Counted from the first letter of the stretch, positions 50,857-60,135 are shown. The stretch is DNA of 64,000 nucleotides from Oscillospiraceae bacterium (GCA_017395935.1 JAFQNL010000004.1:1-64000); one strand, 5' to 3'. Notes: generated from the letters alone by a model not told the origin. Translations and numbers: made by a program.

Positions 50857-50928
50857 CTGGGATGGCGGGATTCGAACCCACGGATGCGGGAGTCAAAGTC
50901 CCGTGCCTTACCGCTTGGCGACATCCCA
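50857..50928 (-). tRNA. tRNA-Gln (anticodon UUG)
   Basis: Seventy-two bases; acceptor TGGGATG/CATCCCA with U1-A72 pair and discriminator G as in bacterial tRNA-Gln; anticodon loop CTTTGAC. Confidence 0.95.
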
Positions 50929-50996
50929 CCGAAAAAACAAAGGACCAGCGAGGGAATTCTACCGCGCTGGCCGCTTCCCTGCCACGCAGGAAGGAG

Positions 50997-51071
<75 letters not shown>

Positions 51072-51142
51072 ATATGTTTGCTGTAACGAACTGGTCAGAC
51101 TCCAGCCGACGGCCATGGGCCAAAACATGGAGCCAGACATAG

Positions 51143-51216
<74 letters not shown>

Positions 51217-51222
51217 ATATGG

Positions 51223-51293
51223 AGCGGGTGATGGGAATCGAACCCACGCGACCAGCTTGGAAGGCTGGGATTCTACCATTGAACTACACCCGC
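51223..51293 (-). tRNA. tRNA-Gly (anticodon UCC)
   Basis: Seventy-one bases with acceptor GCGGGTG/CACCCGC, discriminator T, anticodon loop CTTCCAA. First gene of the five-tRNA operon, next to its promoter. Confidence 0.95.
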
Positions 51294-51313
51294 AAGCCGT
51301 TACCAGCTCGACT

Positions 51314-51343
51314 ATCTTAGCACAGCTCGCGGGCGTTTGTCAA
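51314..51343 (-). promoter_or_regulatory. Promoter of the five-tRNA operon
   Basis: Minus strand TTGACA (51338-51343), 18-bp spacer, TAAGAT (51314-51319), 21 bp before tRNA-Gly. Confidence 0.75.
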
Positions 51344-51377
51344 TAGTTAATTTTCAAATTATTCCGGTCTCCTCCGG

Positions 51378-52442
51378 TCAGAGGGCCTTGTCACAGTAGG
51401 CGCAGCAGTCTACGCCGCCGATCTTTTTGATCAGAACGGGCAGGTAGCCGCCCTCGGTCTGGGTAATACAGTTGGGGTTATGACAGACGGGCTTGGTTCC
51501 GATCTCCACAGGCGGAGGCATCCGGTGGCCCTGGTTGGCCAGATCCATCAGCAGGGCCATACGGGCATACATACCATAGCGGGCCTGCTCAAAGTAGGCG
51601 GCTCTGGGGTCGTCGTCCACGTCCACGGCGATCTCGTCCACCCGGGGCAGGGGGTGCATGACCAGCAGATCAGGCTTGGCCCGGTTCAGCTTCCGCCGGT
51701 TGAGGACGTAGACGCCTTTGACCCGCTCATATTCCAGCGGGTCAATAAAGCGCTCCCGCTGAATTCGGGTCATATAGAGCACATCCAGCATGGGGATAAC
51801 CGACTCCATGCCCGAGACCTCAGTGAACCACATTTTGTTCTCCTGCATGAAGGCCCGCATATAGTCGGGGATGGCCAGCTCCCGGGGGCTGATGAGGTAG
51901 AAGCGGATATTCTGAAACTTGGCCAGGGCCTTAATCAGCGAGTGGACGGTACGGCCGTTTTTCAGGTCGCCGCAGAGGCCCACTGCCAGCCCATCCACCC
52001 CGCCTCTGAGTCGAGTAATGGTGGTCAGGTCGGCCAGCGTCTGGGTGGGGTGCATATGTCCGCCGTCGCCAGCGTTGATCACCGGCACCTCGGAGTAGAG
52101 GCTGGCTGCCAGCGCCGCTCCCTCTCTGGGGTTTCGCATAACGATCACGTCGGAGTAGGCCGATACCATTTTAATCGTGTCCTTCAGCGTCTCTCCCTTG
52201 GCAGTCGAGGAGCTCTTGGGGTCGGCAAAGCCAAAGACGGTGCCGCCCAGCCGGAGCATAGCCGTCTGAAAGGAGAAGTTGGTCCGGGTGGAGGGCTCGA
52301 AAAAGAGACTGGCCTGCAGCTTGCCCCGGCAGGCGTCCAGAAACTCGTTGGGTGCGTCCATGATTTTCTCTGCCCGGGCGTAGAGTGTCTCCCACTCCTG
52401 GCGGCTCAGGTCGCCAAAGTCAATCAGATGTCGAAAGCTCAT
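51378..52442 (-). CDS. pyrB: Aspartate carbamoyltransferase with PyrI-type zinc tail
   Basis: Catalyses carbamoyl phosphate plus aspartate to carbamoyl-aspartate in pyrimidine synthesis. The 354-residue product starts at the ATG MSFRHLIDF (AGGGGAG upstream). Catalytic motifs are present: FFEPSTRTNFSF (the usual STRTR has Asn at the last Arg), DGGHMHPTQTL, LKNGRTVHSL and MHPLPR. The last 40 residues add C320-x4-C325 and C347-x2-C350, the same spacing as the zinc domain of E. coli PyrI, but the PyrI nucleotide-binding domain is missing. No separate pyrI lies nearby. Confidence 0.92.
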   Translation of the reverse strand: MSFRHLIDFGDLSRQEWETLYARAEKIMDAPNEFLDACRGKLQASLFFEPSTRTNFSFQTAMLRLGGTVFGFADPKSSSTAKGETLKDTIKMVSAYSDVIVMRNPREGAALAASLYSEVPVINAGDGGHMHPTQTLADLTTITRLRGGVDGLAVGLCGDLKNGRTVHSLIKALAKFQNIRFYLISPRELAIPDYMRAFMQENKMWFTEVSGMESVIPMLDVLYMTRIQRERFIDPLEYERVKGVYVLNRRKLNRAKPDLLVMHPLPRVDEIAVDVDDDPRAAYFEQARYGMYARMALLMDLANQGHRMPPPVEIGTKPVCHNPNCITQTEGGYLPVLIKKIGGVDCCAYCDKAL

Positions 52443-52608
52443 GGAATTTTCTCCCCTCATCTCATAGTTCATTTCATTTTATCACGTCCCGGAGCCGGAG
52501 ACAAGAGGGGAGGTCGTCTTTCCTGCCGCCGGTGCCTCCCGTCTTTGGGTATGAAGGGCCGCTCTTTTTCCCATCCTAAGAGGGAGACTACCTGACAGGA
52601 GGATCCCT

Positions 52609-53172
52609 ATGACGCTCATCGCTCTCTTTTTTCTCGCCTCTGCCGCCGGTTTTCTGCTGGAGGTGGGCTATGCCCGGCTCATGAATCTGCCCCGGACGGG
52701 GCGGAAGTGTCTGCTCTTCTTTCCCCTCTGCCCGGTCTACGGGGCGGCGGCGGTGGTGCTGACCCTGCTGCCGGAGGAGCTCCGGTCGGTTCCGGCCCTG
52801 TTCGCTCTGCTGGGCGGCTGTCTTGCCACGGCAACGGAGTATCTCTTCTCCCTGTACTACGAAAAGCGCTGGCACGTCCGATTCTGGGACTACTCCCAGC
52901 TCCCCTTTCAGCTGGCCGGTCGAGTCTCGCTGATCTTTTCCCTGATCTGGGGCGGACTTATTCTTCTCTGCTTCCCGCCCCTTCTGGCTCTGGCCGGCCA
53001 ACTGGTGGGGATACTCTCCCCCGCCCTTCTCGCCGGACTGGTCTGGGCCTTCTGCTTTGACTGGATGGTGACCGGGCTGCTGCTGCGCCGGACCGGGGAC
53101 CGGCAGCGGCTGCGCTGGTGGCTGAGCCAGCCGGGACCCGGCCATGGACAGGAGCGCTTTCCTATATTATAA
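52609..53172 (+). CDS. Putative membrane protein, CmpB/DUF1113-like
   Basis: A 187-residue protein with four or five hydrophobic segments; the pattern FPLCPVYGAAAVVL, ATEYLFSLYYEKRWHVRFWDYS and GRVSLIFSLIWGGL fits a family often annotated as putative ABC-transporter permease (PF06541). The true function is not known. ATG is preceded by AGGAGG. It is followed by the carbonic-anhydrase gene 29 bp later. Confidence 0.75.
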   Translation: MTLIALFFLASAAGFLLEVGYARLMNLPRTGRKCLLFFPLCPVYGAAAVVLTLLPEELRSVPALFALLGGCLATATEYLFSLYYEKRWHVRFWDYSQLPFQLAGRVSLIFSLIWGGLILLCFPPLLALAGQLVGILSPALLAGLVWAFCFDWMVTGLLLRRTGDRQRLRWWLSQPGPGHGQERFPIL

Positions 53173-53201
53173 TGTAGAAAAGCCTATGAGGAGGTCTTTC
53201 T

Positions 53202-53717
53202 ATGCTGATCAAGCCCTTTCGCCAGGCCCTGCCCCGGCTCCATCCTTCCGTCCTTGCCGCCGAGACGGCCGCCGTCATCGGAGACGTGACCCTGAGCGAG
53301 GGGGTCAGCCTCTGGTACGGAGCGGTGCTTCGGGGGGACGTGGGCCGGATCTCGGTGGGGGCCGGCAGCAATATTCAGGACAACGCCGTTCTTCACTGCG
53401 ACCGGGGCCGGCCATGCGTGCTGGGGGCCGGGGTGACGGTGGGGCATAACGCCGTGGTCCACTCGGCTATGGTGGCTGACCATGTGATTGTGGGCATGGG
53501 CGCCACGCTGCTGTCCGGCTGCGTAATCGGACCGCAGTGTATAATTGGCGGCGGCGCACTGGTCCCGGGCAATCTGGTCGCCCCTCCGGGCAGTTTGATT
53601 CTGGGCGTTCCGGCCAAGGTGGTCCGGCAGCTGACGGCTCAGGAGCTGGACAAGTGCCTTGAAAGCGCCCAGCATTACCGGCAGCTGGCTCAGGAGAGCT
53701 TTGGCGCTCAGGTCTGA
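53202..53717 (+). CDS. Gamma-carbonic anhydrase-like hexapeptide protein
   Basis: A 171-residue left-handed beta-helix of hexapeptide repeats. The gamma-class metal-site His residues are present in NAVLHC and TVGHNAVVH, and LRGDVGRISVG is characteristic. It would interconvert CO2 and bicarbonate, or act as an acyltransferase-like relative; activity is not provable from sequence. AGGAGG precedes the ATG. Confidence 0.85.
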   Translation: MLIKPFRQALPRLHPSVLAAETAAVIGDVTLSEGVSLWYGAVLRGDVGRISVGAGSNIQDNAVLHCDRGRPCVLGAGVTVGHNAVVHSAMVADHVIVGMGATLLSGCVIGPQCIIGGGALVPGNLVAPPGSLILGVPAKVVRQLTAQELDKCLESAQHYRQLAQESFGAQV

Positions 53718-53795
53718 GCTTTTTTTCTCCCGCCGGGTATATTTCTCCCCGGAGGCCGCCATACTATCCTTGCCATCGCAAAGGAGGTATGAGCT

Positions 53796-53978
53796 ATGGA
53801 CAAGATCAACAACAACATTCAGTGCAGCGTCAATACCTGCGCCTACCACGCCGACGTGCAGGACTACTGCACCCTCAACAGCATCAAGGTAGGCTGCTGC
53901 TCTCCCCAGCCCAAGAGCTGCGACTGCACCGAATGCGCTTCCTTTAAGGCCAGAAAGGGCGGCTCCTGCTGCCGCTGA
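53796..53978 (+). CDS. DUF1540 protein
   Basis: A 60-residue cysteine-rich protein (ten or so Cys) starting MDKINNNIQCSVNTCAYHA and containing the DUF1540 C-x-V-x-x-C pattern. Found in many spore-forming Firmicutes; function unknown. AGGAGG precedes the ATG, and the terminator at 54001 follows. Confidence 0.85.
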   Translation: MDKINNNIQCSVNTCAYHADVQDYCTLNSIKVGCCSPQPKSCDCTECASFKARKGGSCCR

Positions 53979-54000
53979 GCTTCCGGTCTGAGGAAGGAAA

Positions 54001-54034
54001 CCGCCGCCCTCTCTCGGAGGGCGGCGGTCTTTTT
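54001..54034. terminator. Bidirectional terminator between DUF1540 and the HD gene
   Basis: CCGCCGCCCT pairs with AGGGCGGCGG, with T-runs on the plus strand (TTTTTT) and A-rich bases before it. Serves two converging genes. Confidence 0.85.
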
Positions 54035-54042
54035 TCGTTTAT

Positions 54043-54624
54043 TTATTCTGTCAGCGCGGCCATGTACGCGCCAATGGCCTGTTCGTCAGCCTTCATAGCC
54101 TGAAGGGTCCGCTCCTGCAGCAGGGCCAGATCCCAGCCCAACAGCTGGGCGCCCTGGGTAATTACCTCCCGGGAGCAGCCGGCGGCAAACTTCTTGTCCT
54201 TGAACTTCTTTTTCAGGCTCTTGAGCTCCATATCCTGCACGCTTTTGGAAGGGCGCATGAGGGCGGCGGCGTAGATCAGGCCGGTCAGCTCATCGGCGGC
54301 GTAGAGGACCTTCTCCATCTCATGTTCCGGCTTGATCTCCACCTGATGGCCCCAGCCGTGGCTGGCAGTGGCCCGGATCAGCCGCTCCTCCAGCCCCCGC
54401 TCTCTCATAATCTGCTGGCTCCGGATACAGTGTTCCTCCGGATACAGCTCAAAGTCCAGATCGTGGAGCAGACCTACCATGGCCCAGAAATCGGCCTCCT
54501 CGCCGTAGCCCAGCTCCCGGGCGTACCATCTCATAACACCCTCTACCGTCAGAGCATGGCGGATATGGAAGGGGTCCTTGTTATACTCTTTCAGCAGGGA
54601 AAGGGCTTCTTCTCTTGTCAGCAT
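54043..54624 (-). CDS. HD-domain hydrolase
   Basis: A 193-residue HD-superfamily protein. Metal-site residues: His23 (HIRHALTVEG), the HD pair in LLHDLDFE, His in EEHCIRSQQ, and the later SHGWGH segment, plus ADELTGL. HDIG-like proteins act as phosphohydrolases on nucleotides; the substrate here is unknown. Confidence 0.85.
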   Translation of the reverse strand: MLTREEALSLLKEYNKDPFHIRHALTVEGVMRWYARELGYGEEADFWAMVGLLHDLDFELYPEEHCIRSQQIMRERGLEERLIRATASHGWGHQVEIKPEHEMEKVLYAADELTGLIYAAALMRPSKSVQDMELKSLKKKFKDKKFAAGCSREVITQGAQLLGWDLALLQERTLQAMKADEQAIGAYMAALTE

Positions 54625-54659
54625 AGCCGTTACATTCCTTTCTTTCTTTCGGTCCGGGG

Positions 54660-55721
54660 TTAGAGAATGGTGCCGCCGCAGACCACCGTATCCCCCTCAT
54701 AGAGGACGATGGCCTGTCCCGGGGTGGCGGCCCGCTGGGGCTGGTCAAACCGGGCCAGCAGCTCGCTCTCCCCTGTCTGGATGACGGTGCAGGGGGCCAG
54801 CGTCTGGCTGTGCCGGGTCTTGCCCATCAGCCGGACCGGCCCGCTCAGGCTGTCGCAGGCCAGAAAATTCACCGCTCCGGCCCGGACGGAGGTGGTATAG
54901 AGCTCCTCGTTGCTGCCCAGCGTGACGGTATTGGACCGGGGGTCCTTCCCCGTCACATAGACCCGGCGGCCCAGGGCCACATTCAGTCCCCGGCGCTGAC
55001 CCAGCGTATAGCGGACGTGACCCCGGTGCCGGCCCAGCACATTGCCCTCCCGGTCCAGAAAGTCTCCTTCCGGCCAGCACGTTCCGGTATACCGCTCCAG
55101 AAACGCTCCGTAATCCCCGTCGGGGATAAAGCAGATATCCTGACTGTCCTTCTTCATGGCGTTGTCCAGTCCGGCATCGCCGGCCAGCTGGCGGACCTGA
55201 TCCTTGGTCAGGTCACCCAACGGGAAGAGAATCCGGCTGAGCTGGTCGGAAGTCAGGCTGTAGAGGAAGTAGCTCTGGTCCTTCTGCGGGTCCCGTCCCC
55301 GCTGGAGCAGATACCGATCCCCCTGCCGCTGGATCCGGGCATAGTGTCCGGTGGCCACATAGGGGATCTGCCGCCGGGCGGCCTCAGCCAGCAGGACGAG
55401 GAACTTTACCTCCCGGTTGCAGCGGATACAGGGATTGGGAGTCAGGCCCTGCTCATAGCTGTGGACGAAATAGTCTTGAACCTGCCGGGCAAAGAGACTC
55501 CGTCCATCCGACCAGCTATGCGCCACGCCCATCCGGTCAGCAGACCGGGCGGCCTCCCGGATACTGTCCTCACCGCCGCAGACCCCGTCTGTCAGCAGCA
55601 GCGTATGGCCAAAGACCTGATAGCCCTCCGCCTTCAGCAGCGCCACCGCCGCCGAACTGTCCACGCCGCCGCTCATACCTACCAGCACCTGCCGCTTGCC
55701 ATATTCTTCCACAGCCTTCAC
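54660..55721 (-). CDS. mnmA: tRNA 2-thiouridylase
   Basis: Adds sulphur to U34 of tRNA-Lys, -Glu and -Gln. The 353-residue product has the PP-loop VGMSGGVDSSAA at 13-24, the nucleophile/persulfide Cys in NPCIRCN near 98-104 and CFIPDGDY near 195, and the usual KDQSYFLY segment. It starts at a GTG. The tRNAs it would modify (Lys and Gln, both U34) lie in the cluster at 50.8 kb. Confidence 0.94.
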   Translation of the reverse strand: MKAVEEYGKRQVLVGMSGGVDSSAAVALLKAEGYQVFGHTLLLTDGVCGGEDSIREAARSADRMGVAHSWSDGRSLFARQVQDYFVHSYEQGLTPNPCIRCNREVKFLVLLAEAARRQIPYVATGHYARIQRQGDRYLLQRGRDPQKDQSYFLYSLTSDQLSRILFPLGDLTKDQVRQLAGDAGLDNAMKKDSQDICFIPDGDYGAFLERYTGTCWPEGDFLDREGNVLGRHRGHVRYTLGQRRGLNVALGRRVYVTGKDPRSNTVTLGSNEELYTTSVRAGAVNFLACDSLSGPVRLMGKTRHSQTLAPCTVIQTGESELLARFDQPQRAATPGQAIVLYEGDTVVCGGTIL

Positions 55722-55755
55722 CTTCTTTCTCCCTTATTCTGCTATAGTTAGTAAC

Positions 55756-55784
55756 ACTATATCCTGTTTTGGGAAAGTTTTCAA
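55756..55784 (-). promoter_or_regulatory. Promoter of mnmA
   Basis: Minus strand TTGAAA (55779-55784), 17-bp spacer, TATAGT (55756-55761), 35 bp before the GTG start. Confidence 0.6.
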
Positions 55785-55805
55785 CTGTTTCATTTCCCTT
55801 CTTTC

Positions 55806-55834
55806 TTGCCAACGCATATTCCCCGGGTTATAAT
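55806..55834 (+). promoter_or_regulatory. Promoter of rpe
   Basis: TTGCCA (55806-55811), 17-bp spacer, TATAAT (55829-55834), 52 bp before the rpe ATG. Confidence 0.75.
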
Positions 55835-55885
55835 AGAGAAAACAGACCAATTGATCTAACTATTACGAGAACAGGAGATGTCCCT

Positions 55886-56542
55886 ATGACTAAGCTGAGC
55901 CCCTCTGTCCTTTCCGCCGACTTTGCCTGTCTGGCCGAGAGCTGCCGCTCGGTACTGGAGGCCGGCGCCGACATGATCCATTATGACGTGATGGACGGCC
56001 ATTTTGTGGACAATATCAGCTTCGGCCTGCCCGTGCTGGAGAGTCTGAAGAAGGCTCTGCCTCAGGCGATCTACGACGTCCATCTGATGATCACCCATCC
56101 CCTGCGCTATGCCGCTGACTTTGCCAAGGCCGGCGCCGACTACATCACCTTCCACGTGGAGACCACGGACGATATCCAGCAGACCATTGACGCCATCCGG
56201 GCCGCCGGCTGCAAGCCGGGTATGTCCCTCAAGCCTGACACCCCCGTTGAGGCCCTCTTCCCCTGGCTGGATCAGCTCTCGCTGGTCCTGGTTATGGGCG
56301 TCGAGCCCGGCCACGGCGGACAGGCCTTCCTGAACTCGGCTCTGGACAAGCTGGCCGCCCTCCGGGCCGAATGCCGCCGCCGGGGCCTCGGGGAGATGCT
56401 GCTGAGTGTGGACGGAGGCGTCAAGCTGGGTACCACCGGCCCCGCCTGCGTGGCCGCCGGAGCCAACCTGCTGGTGGCCGGCAGCGCCGTCTTCTGCGCC
56501 CAAGATAAGGCCAAAGCTGTGGCCGAATTCCGCAGCCTCTGA
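55886..56542 (+). CDS. rpe: Ribulose-phosphate 3-epimerase
   Basis: Interconverts ribulose 5-phosphate and xylulose 5-phosphate in the pentose phosphate pathway. The 218-residue TIM barrel has LSPSVLSADFACL, MIHYDVMDGHFV (metal-site Asp), VHLMITHP, MGVEPGHGGQ and LLSVDGGVK. ATG at 55886 with AGGAGA. A terminator follows. Standard length and motifs. Confidence 0.96.
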   Translation: MTKLSPSVLSADFACLAESCRSVLEAGADMIHYDVMDGHFVDNISFGLPVLESLKKALPQAIYDVHLMITHPLRYAADFAKAGADYITFHVETTDDIQQTIDAIRAAGCKPGMSLKPDTPVEALFPWLDQLSLVLVMGVEPGHGGQAFLNSALDKLAALRAECRRRGLGEMLLSVDGGVKLGTTGPACVAAGANLLVAGSAVFCAQDKAKAVAEFRSL

Positions 56543-56564
56543 GCCCTCCGCTTCCCCTGTACCA

Positions 56565-56592
56565 GAAAGCCGCCGGTCAGGCGGCTTTCGGC
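56565..56592 (+). terminator. Terminator after rpe
   Basis: GAAAGCCGCC pairs with GGCGGCTTTC, followed by a T-rich run. Confidence 0.8.
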
Positions 56593-56623
56593 ATTTTATT
56601 TTCAAAGGAATGTCTGACACTTA

Positions 56624-56652
56624 TTGACAGATTTGAAATTTCATGTTACCAT
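56624..56652 (+). promoter_or_regulatory. Promoter of the secreted-protein gene
   Basis: TTGACA (56624-56629), 17-bp spacer, TACCAT (56647-56652), about 47 bp before the ATG; the -35 box is perfect. Confidence 0.55.
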
Positions 56653-56698
56653 TTCCATTAAGATGTTACAAATAGTATCAATTTCAGGAGGGACCACT

Positions 56699-59600
56699 AT
56701 GAACAACCGTTGGAACAGATTTCTGTCTCTGATGCTGGCTCTGTGCACCGTCCTCACCATGATCCCCGCCGGCTTTGCTCTGGAAACCCCCGAGGAACTT
56801 CCCCAGCAGCCTGAGGCCGAGGCAGAAGAGGTCATCGCCGAGGAAGAGGCTGCTCCCGTCGAGCAGGAGCCTGCCGCCGAGACTCCCGTTATGGAAGAGA
56901 CTGCCGTCTCTGAACCCATTGAGGGTGTTATGGCCGCCGCTGTCATCGAGCTGGATAAGACTGCCGGCACCGATTACCCCAGCCTGCAGCTGACCGGTCT
57001 GGGCAGCTTTACTCTGGCTGAGGAGCTGATCTCCAAGCTCAATGCCAAGCGGGCCGGCAACGGCGCCTCCTCCCTCATCCGTGTAGACGAGGCTATGAGC
57101 GCCGCTCTGGACATGGCTGCCGAGCATGTTCTGGGCACCAACGCTGTCCGTCCCAACGGCGAGAGCTGGCTGACCATCGCCGGCGACCATGAGCTGGCTG
57201 TCAACGAGGGTTCTGAGCCTCTCTGCGCCTTTTTGACTGCCGACGAGGCCGACGCTGAGGCCGCTCTGGAGACTCTGCTGAGCGCCTATCCCACTCTGGC
57301 CGACAGCACCAGCTACAACAACGTGGGCGCTGCCTGCTTCCAGCGGGACAACGGCCTGGTCTACTGGGCTGTTCTGGCCTTTAACGGCCCCGGCTATGAG
57401 AGCTGCGCTGCCAAGGGCGAGCTGAGCTACAGCTATAATGTGCCCTTTACCGCCGATAGTCTGGACGCCGCTCTGGTCGTGGAGGCTGAGGATACCGATC
57501 TGAGCCTGGGCGAGAGCTTCACCCTCAACGCCGCTCTGGTCACCGACCAGGACAGCATTGTGCTCGACGCCTCCCTGCTCACCTTTGCCACCTCCGACGA
57601 GAAGGTAGTCTCCGTTGACGAGACCGGTAAGGTCACTGCCGCCGGCGACGGTCAGGCTGACGTCACCGTCACCCTGAAGGCCGAGGAATCCATCACCACC
57701 TCTATCTCCTATACCTCTACCCTGAATCTGACTTCCCCCGTCCTCAAGAGCGCCGCCAACCAGACTGCCGGCATCAAGATCACCTGGGAAGCTGTTCCCG
57801 GCGCTACCTCCTATCGAATCTATCGCTCCACCACCGCCGGCACCTGGAAGGATCGTCTGGCTACTGTAGCCGCTCCCGGCACCAGCTATGTGGACAAGAC
57901 TGCCACCGTCGGCACTACTTACTACTACACCGTCCGCAGCGTCCACAATAACGGCGGCACCGATATTCTGGGCACCTATGACAAGGACGGTCTGGCCATC
58001 ATCCGTCTGGCCACTCCCACCGTTAAGTCGGCCACTGCCTCCAACAACGGTATCACCGTCGCCTGGAACAAGGTCAACGGCGCTGCCAACTACTCCGTCT
58101 GGCGCAAGGTGGGTACCGGCAGCTGGACCAAGATCGCTACCACCTCCTCCACCACCTATCTGGATACCAACGTCAAGTCCGGCACCAAGTACACCTATAC
58201 CATCCGGGCTCATAAGGGCAGCTATATGTCCGACTACAACCGGACCGGCAAGACCGCCACTGCCACCAAGACCGTCTCTCTGACCAACTATATCGCCTGG
58301 ACCGACGTCAAGTACCGGACCGGCGCGGGCACCAGCTATGCCGCCGGCGGCACCTTTAAGGCCGGCGCCACCGTCACCGTCTACTCCGGCTGGTCCACTA
58401 CCGCCAACAACACCACCTGGTACAAGGTACTGGTCAACGGCAAGGTCTACTATGTCATGGCTCAGTATCTGCTGGCCACTCCCACTCTGAAGACTCCCGC
58501 CAACCGCTCCGGCGGCGTTCAGGTGGGCTGGAACAAGGTAGCCAACGCCACCGGCTACACCGTCTGGCGTATGCCCGAGGGCGGCAGCTGGAAGAAGATT
58601 GCCACCATTACCTCCGGCAATACCACCAGCTACATCGACAAGAAGGAAGAGCTGACCAGCGGCGAGACCTACTCCTACACCGTCCGGGCCACCAGAAACA
58701 GCAAGCAGTCCAGCTATAACAAGACCGGCAAGTCTCTGGTCTATGTTGAGACTCCCGAGCTGATCTCTGCCAAGGCCGACACCTCCAGCATCACCTTCAC
58801 CTGGAAGGCCGCTGAGGGCGTTGACGGCTACACCGTCTGGCGTAAGGTCAACAACGGCAGCTGGCAGAAGGTCCAGACGCTGACCGATCCCACTGTCACC
58901 AGCTATAAGGATCTGGACGTCACCAGCCTGACCGAGTACGCCTATACCGTCCGGGCTCAGCTGGGCAAGAACCAGTCCCACTATGACACCAAGGGCGTGG
59001 CCGATATGATCGTTCTGGCCGGCTCCTTTGAGAACGCTGTGGTCACCTCCGCCACCAAGTATCGTACCGGCGCGGGTACCAGCTACTCCTCCGACGGCTC
59101 TCTGAAGGCCGGCGCCAAGGTCTCTGTCCTGAGCGAGGATCTGAAGAGCACCACCACCAGCTGGTGCCGGATTCTGATCACCAACACCAAGGGCAGCTTC
59201 CTGCGCTATATCCCCAAGAGCGCCATCCTCACCTCCCCCGCCCTGAAGAAGGTCAGCATCGTCCAGTCCGGTATCAAGGTGGAGTGGCCCGCCATCAGCG
59301 GCGCTACCCAGTATGAGGTCTGGCGTAAGGCCAACGACGGCAGCTGGAAGCAGATGGCCGTTGTCACCGGCACCAACTACACGGATACCTCCGTCTCCAC
59401 CGGCACCAAGTACACCTACACCCTCCGGGCCACCGTCAACGGCGTCCGCTCCTCCTATAACAGCACCGGCACCTCCATCATCTATCTGGCCACTCCCAGC
59501 CTGACTTCTGCCATCGCCTGCAAGGTGGGCAGCAAGTACGGTATCCAGGTCCGCTGGGGCGCTGTGGACGGAGCTGACGGCTATGTGATCTACCGGAGAG

Positions 59601-60013
59601 CTGCCGGCGCCACCAGCTGGGCTCGTCTGGGCACCACTGCCAACCTGAACTTCTTTGACTCCTCCTCTATGGTCAAGGATGTGACCTATTACTACACCGT
59701 CCGGGCTTATAAGGGCAGCTATATGTCCTACTATGACAAGACCGGTATCGGCTGCAAGGCTCAGGTCACTCAGGTGGCTGACTCTGACACCGTCAAGTAC
59801 ACCGTCACCTCCGCTACCCCCTACTATGAGCTCATCAACGGTCAGGTCCTTGGCGCCGGCCAGAAGGGCACTCTGGCCAAGGGCGATACCATCCGGGTCA
59901 TTCCCAGCATGGACGTGGTGGAAGACGGCTACTCCGAGGGCGTCACCTACACCCCCTTCCTCCAGGACGGCAAGATCTATTACGTCCTGACCGCCCGGAT
60001 CAAGAAGGTCTGA
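56699..60013 (+). CDS. Large secreted multidomain protein (CAP-like, Big, Fn3 and SH3b repeats)
   Basis: A 1104-residue protein with a signal peptide (residues 1-27, cut after GFA), then a Glu/Ala/Pro-rich region (30-85), a degenerate CAP/SCP domain (107-230), a bacterial Ig-like domain (about 257-340) with FATSDEKVVSVDETGKV, and from 345 a series of six or so Fn3-type repeats with the recurring pattern W....GAT.Y.I.R and YTVR. SH3b-like modules lie between repeats (about 540-600, 780-845 and the C-terminus). No LPXTG or S-layer motif is seen, so it is probably released or held by SH3b binding to the wall. AGGAGG precedes the ATG. Confidence 0.85.
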   Translation: MNNRWNRFLSLMLALCTVLTMIPAGFALETPEELPQQPEAEAEEVIAEEEAAPVEQEPAAETPVMEETAVSEPIEGVMAAAVIELDKTAGTDYPSLQLTGLGSFTLAEELISKLNAKRAGNGASSLIRVDEAMSAALDMAAEHVLGTNAVRPNGESWLTIAGDHELAVNEGSEPLCAFLTADEADAEAALETLLSAYPTLADSTSYNNVGAACFQRDNGLVYWAVLAFNGPGYESCAAKGELSYSYNVPFTADSLDAALVVEAEDTDLSLGESFTLNAALVTDQDSIVLDASLLTFATSDEKVVSVDETGKVTAAGDGQADVTVTLKAEESITTSISYTSTLNLTSPVLKSAANQTAGIKITWEAVPGATSYRIYRSTTAGTWKDRLATVAAPGTSYVDKTATVGTTYYYTVRSVHNNGGTDILGTYDKDGLAIIRLATPTVKSATASNNGITVAWNKVNGAANYSVWRKVGTGSWTKIATTSSTTYLDTNVKSGTKYTYTIRAHKGSYMSDYNRTGKTATATKTVSLTNYIAWTDVKYRTGAGTSYAAGGTFKAGATVTVYSGWSTTANNTTWYKVLVNGKVYYVMAQYLLATPTLKTPANRSGGVQVGWNKVANATGYTVWRMPEGGSWKKIATITSGNTTSYIDKKEELTSGETYSYTVRATRNSKQSSYNKTGKSLVYVETPELISAKADTSSITFTWKAAEGVDGYTVWRKVNNGSWQKVQTLTDPTVTSYKDLDVTSLTEYAYTVRAQLGKNQSHYDTKGVADMIVLAGSFENAVVTSATKYRTGAGTSYSSDGSLKAGAKVSVLSEDLKSTTTSWCRILITNTKGSFLRYIPKSAILTSPALKKVSIVQSGIKVEWPAISGATQYEVWRKANDGSWKQMAVVTGTNYTDTSVSTGTKYTYTLRATVNGVRSSYNSTGTSIIYLATPSLTSAIACKVGSKYGIQVRWGAVDGADGYVIYRRAAGATSWARLGTTANLNFFDSSSMVKDVTYYYTVRAYKGSYMSYYDKTGIGCKAQVTQVADSDTVKYTVTSATPYYELINGQVLGAGQKGTLAKGDTIRVIPSMDVVEDGYSEGVTYTPFLQDGKIYYVLTARIKKV

Positions 60014-60047
60014 TGATCTTCCCCGGACCCTCCCCTTTATAACCGAC

Positions 60048-60080
60048 AACCCCCGCTGTCTTTGGGCAGCGGGGGTTTTT
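60048..60080 (+). terminator. Terminator after the secreted-protein gene
   Basis: ACCCCCGCTG pairs with CAGCGGGGGT around a loop, followed by TTTTT. Confidence 0.9.
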
Positions 60081-60135
60081 CTCTTCTCTTCCGGCCGGCA
60101 GCCCGTTCTCTCTCCGGCCTGCCGGGCAGAAAAAG

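Noticed and set aside
56684..60049. Minus-strand open frame of 1121 codons opposite the secreted protein
   Set aside because: Gly/Val/Asp-rich low-complexity translation, no ribosome site; it mirrors the Thr/Ser/Gly-rich repeats on the true strand.
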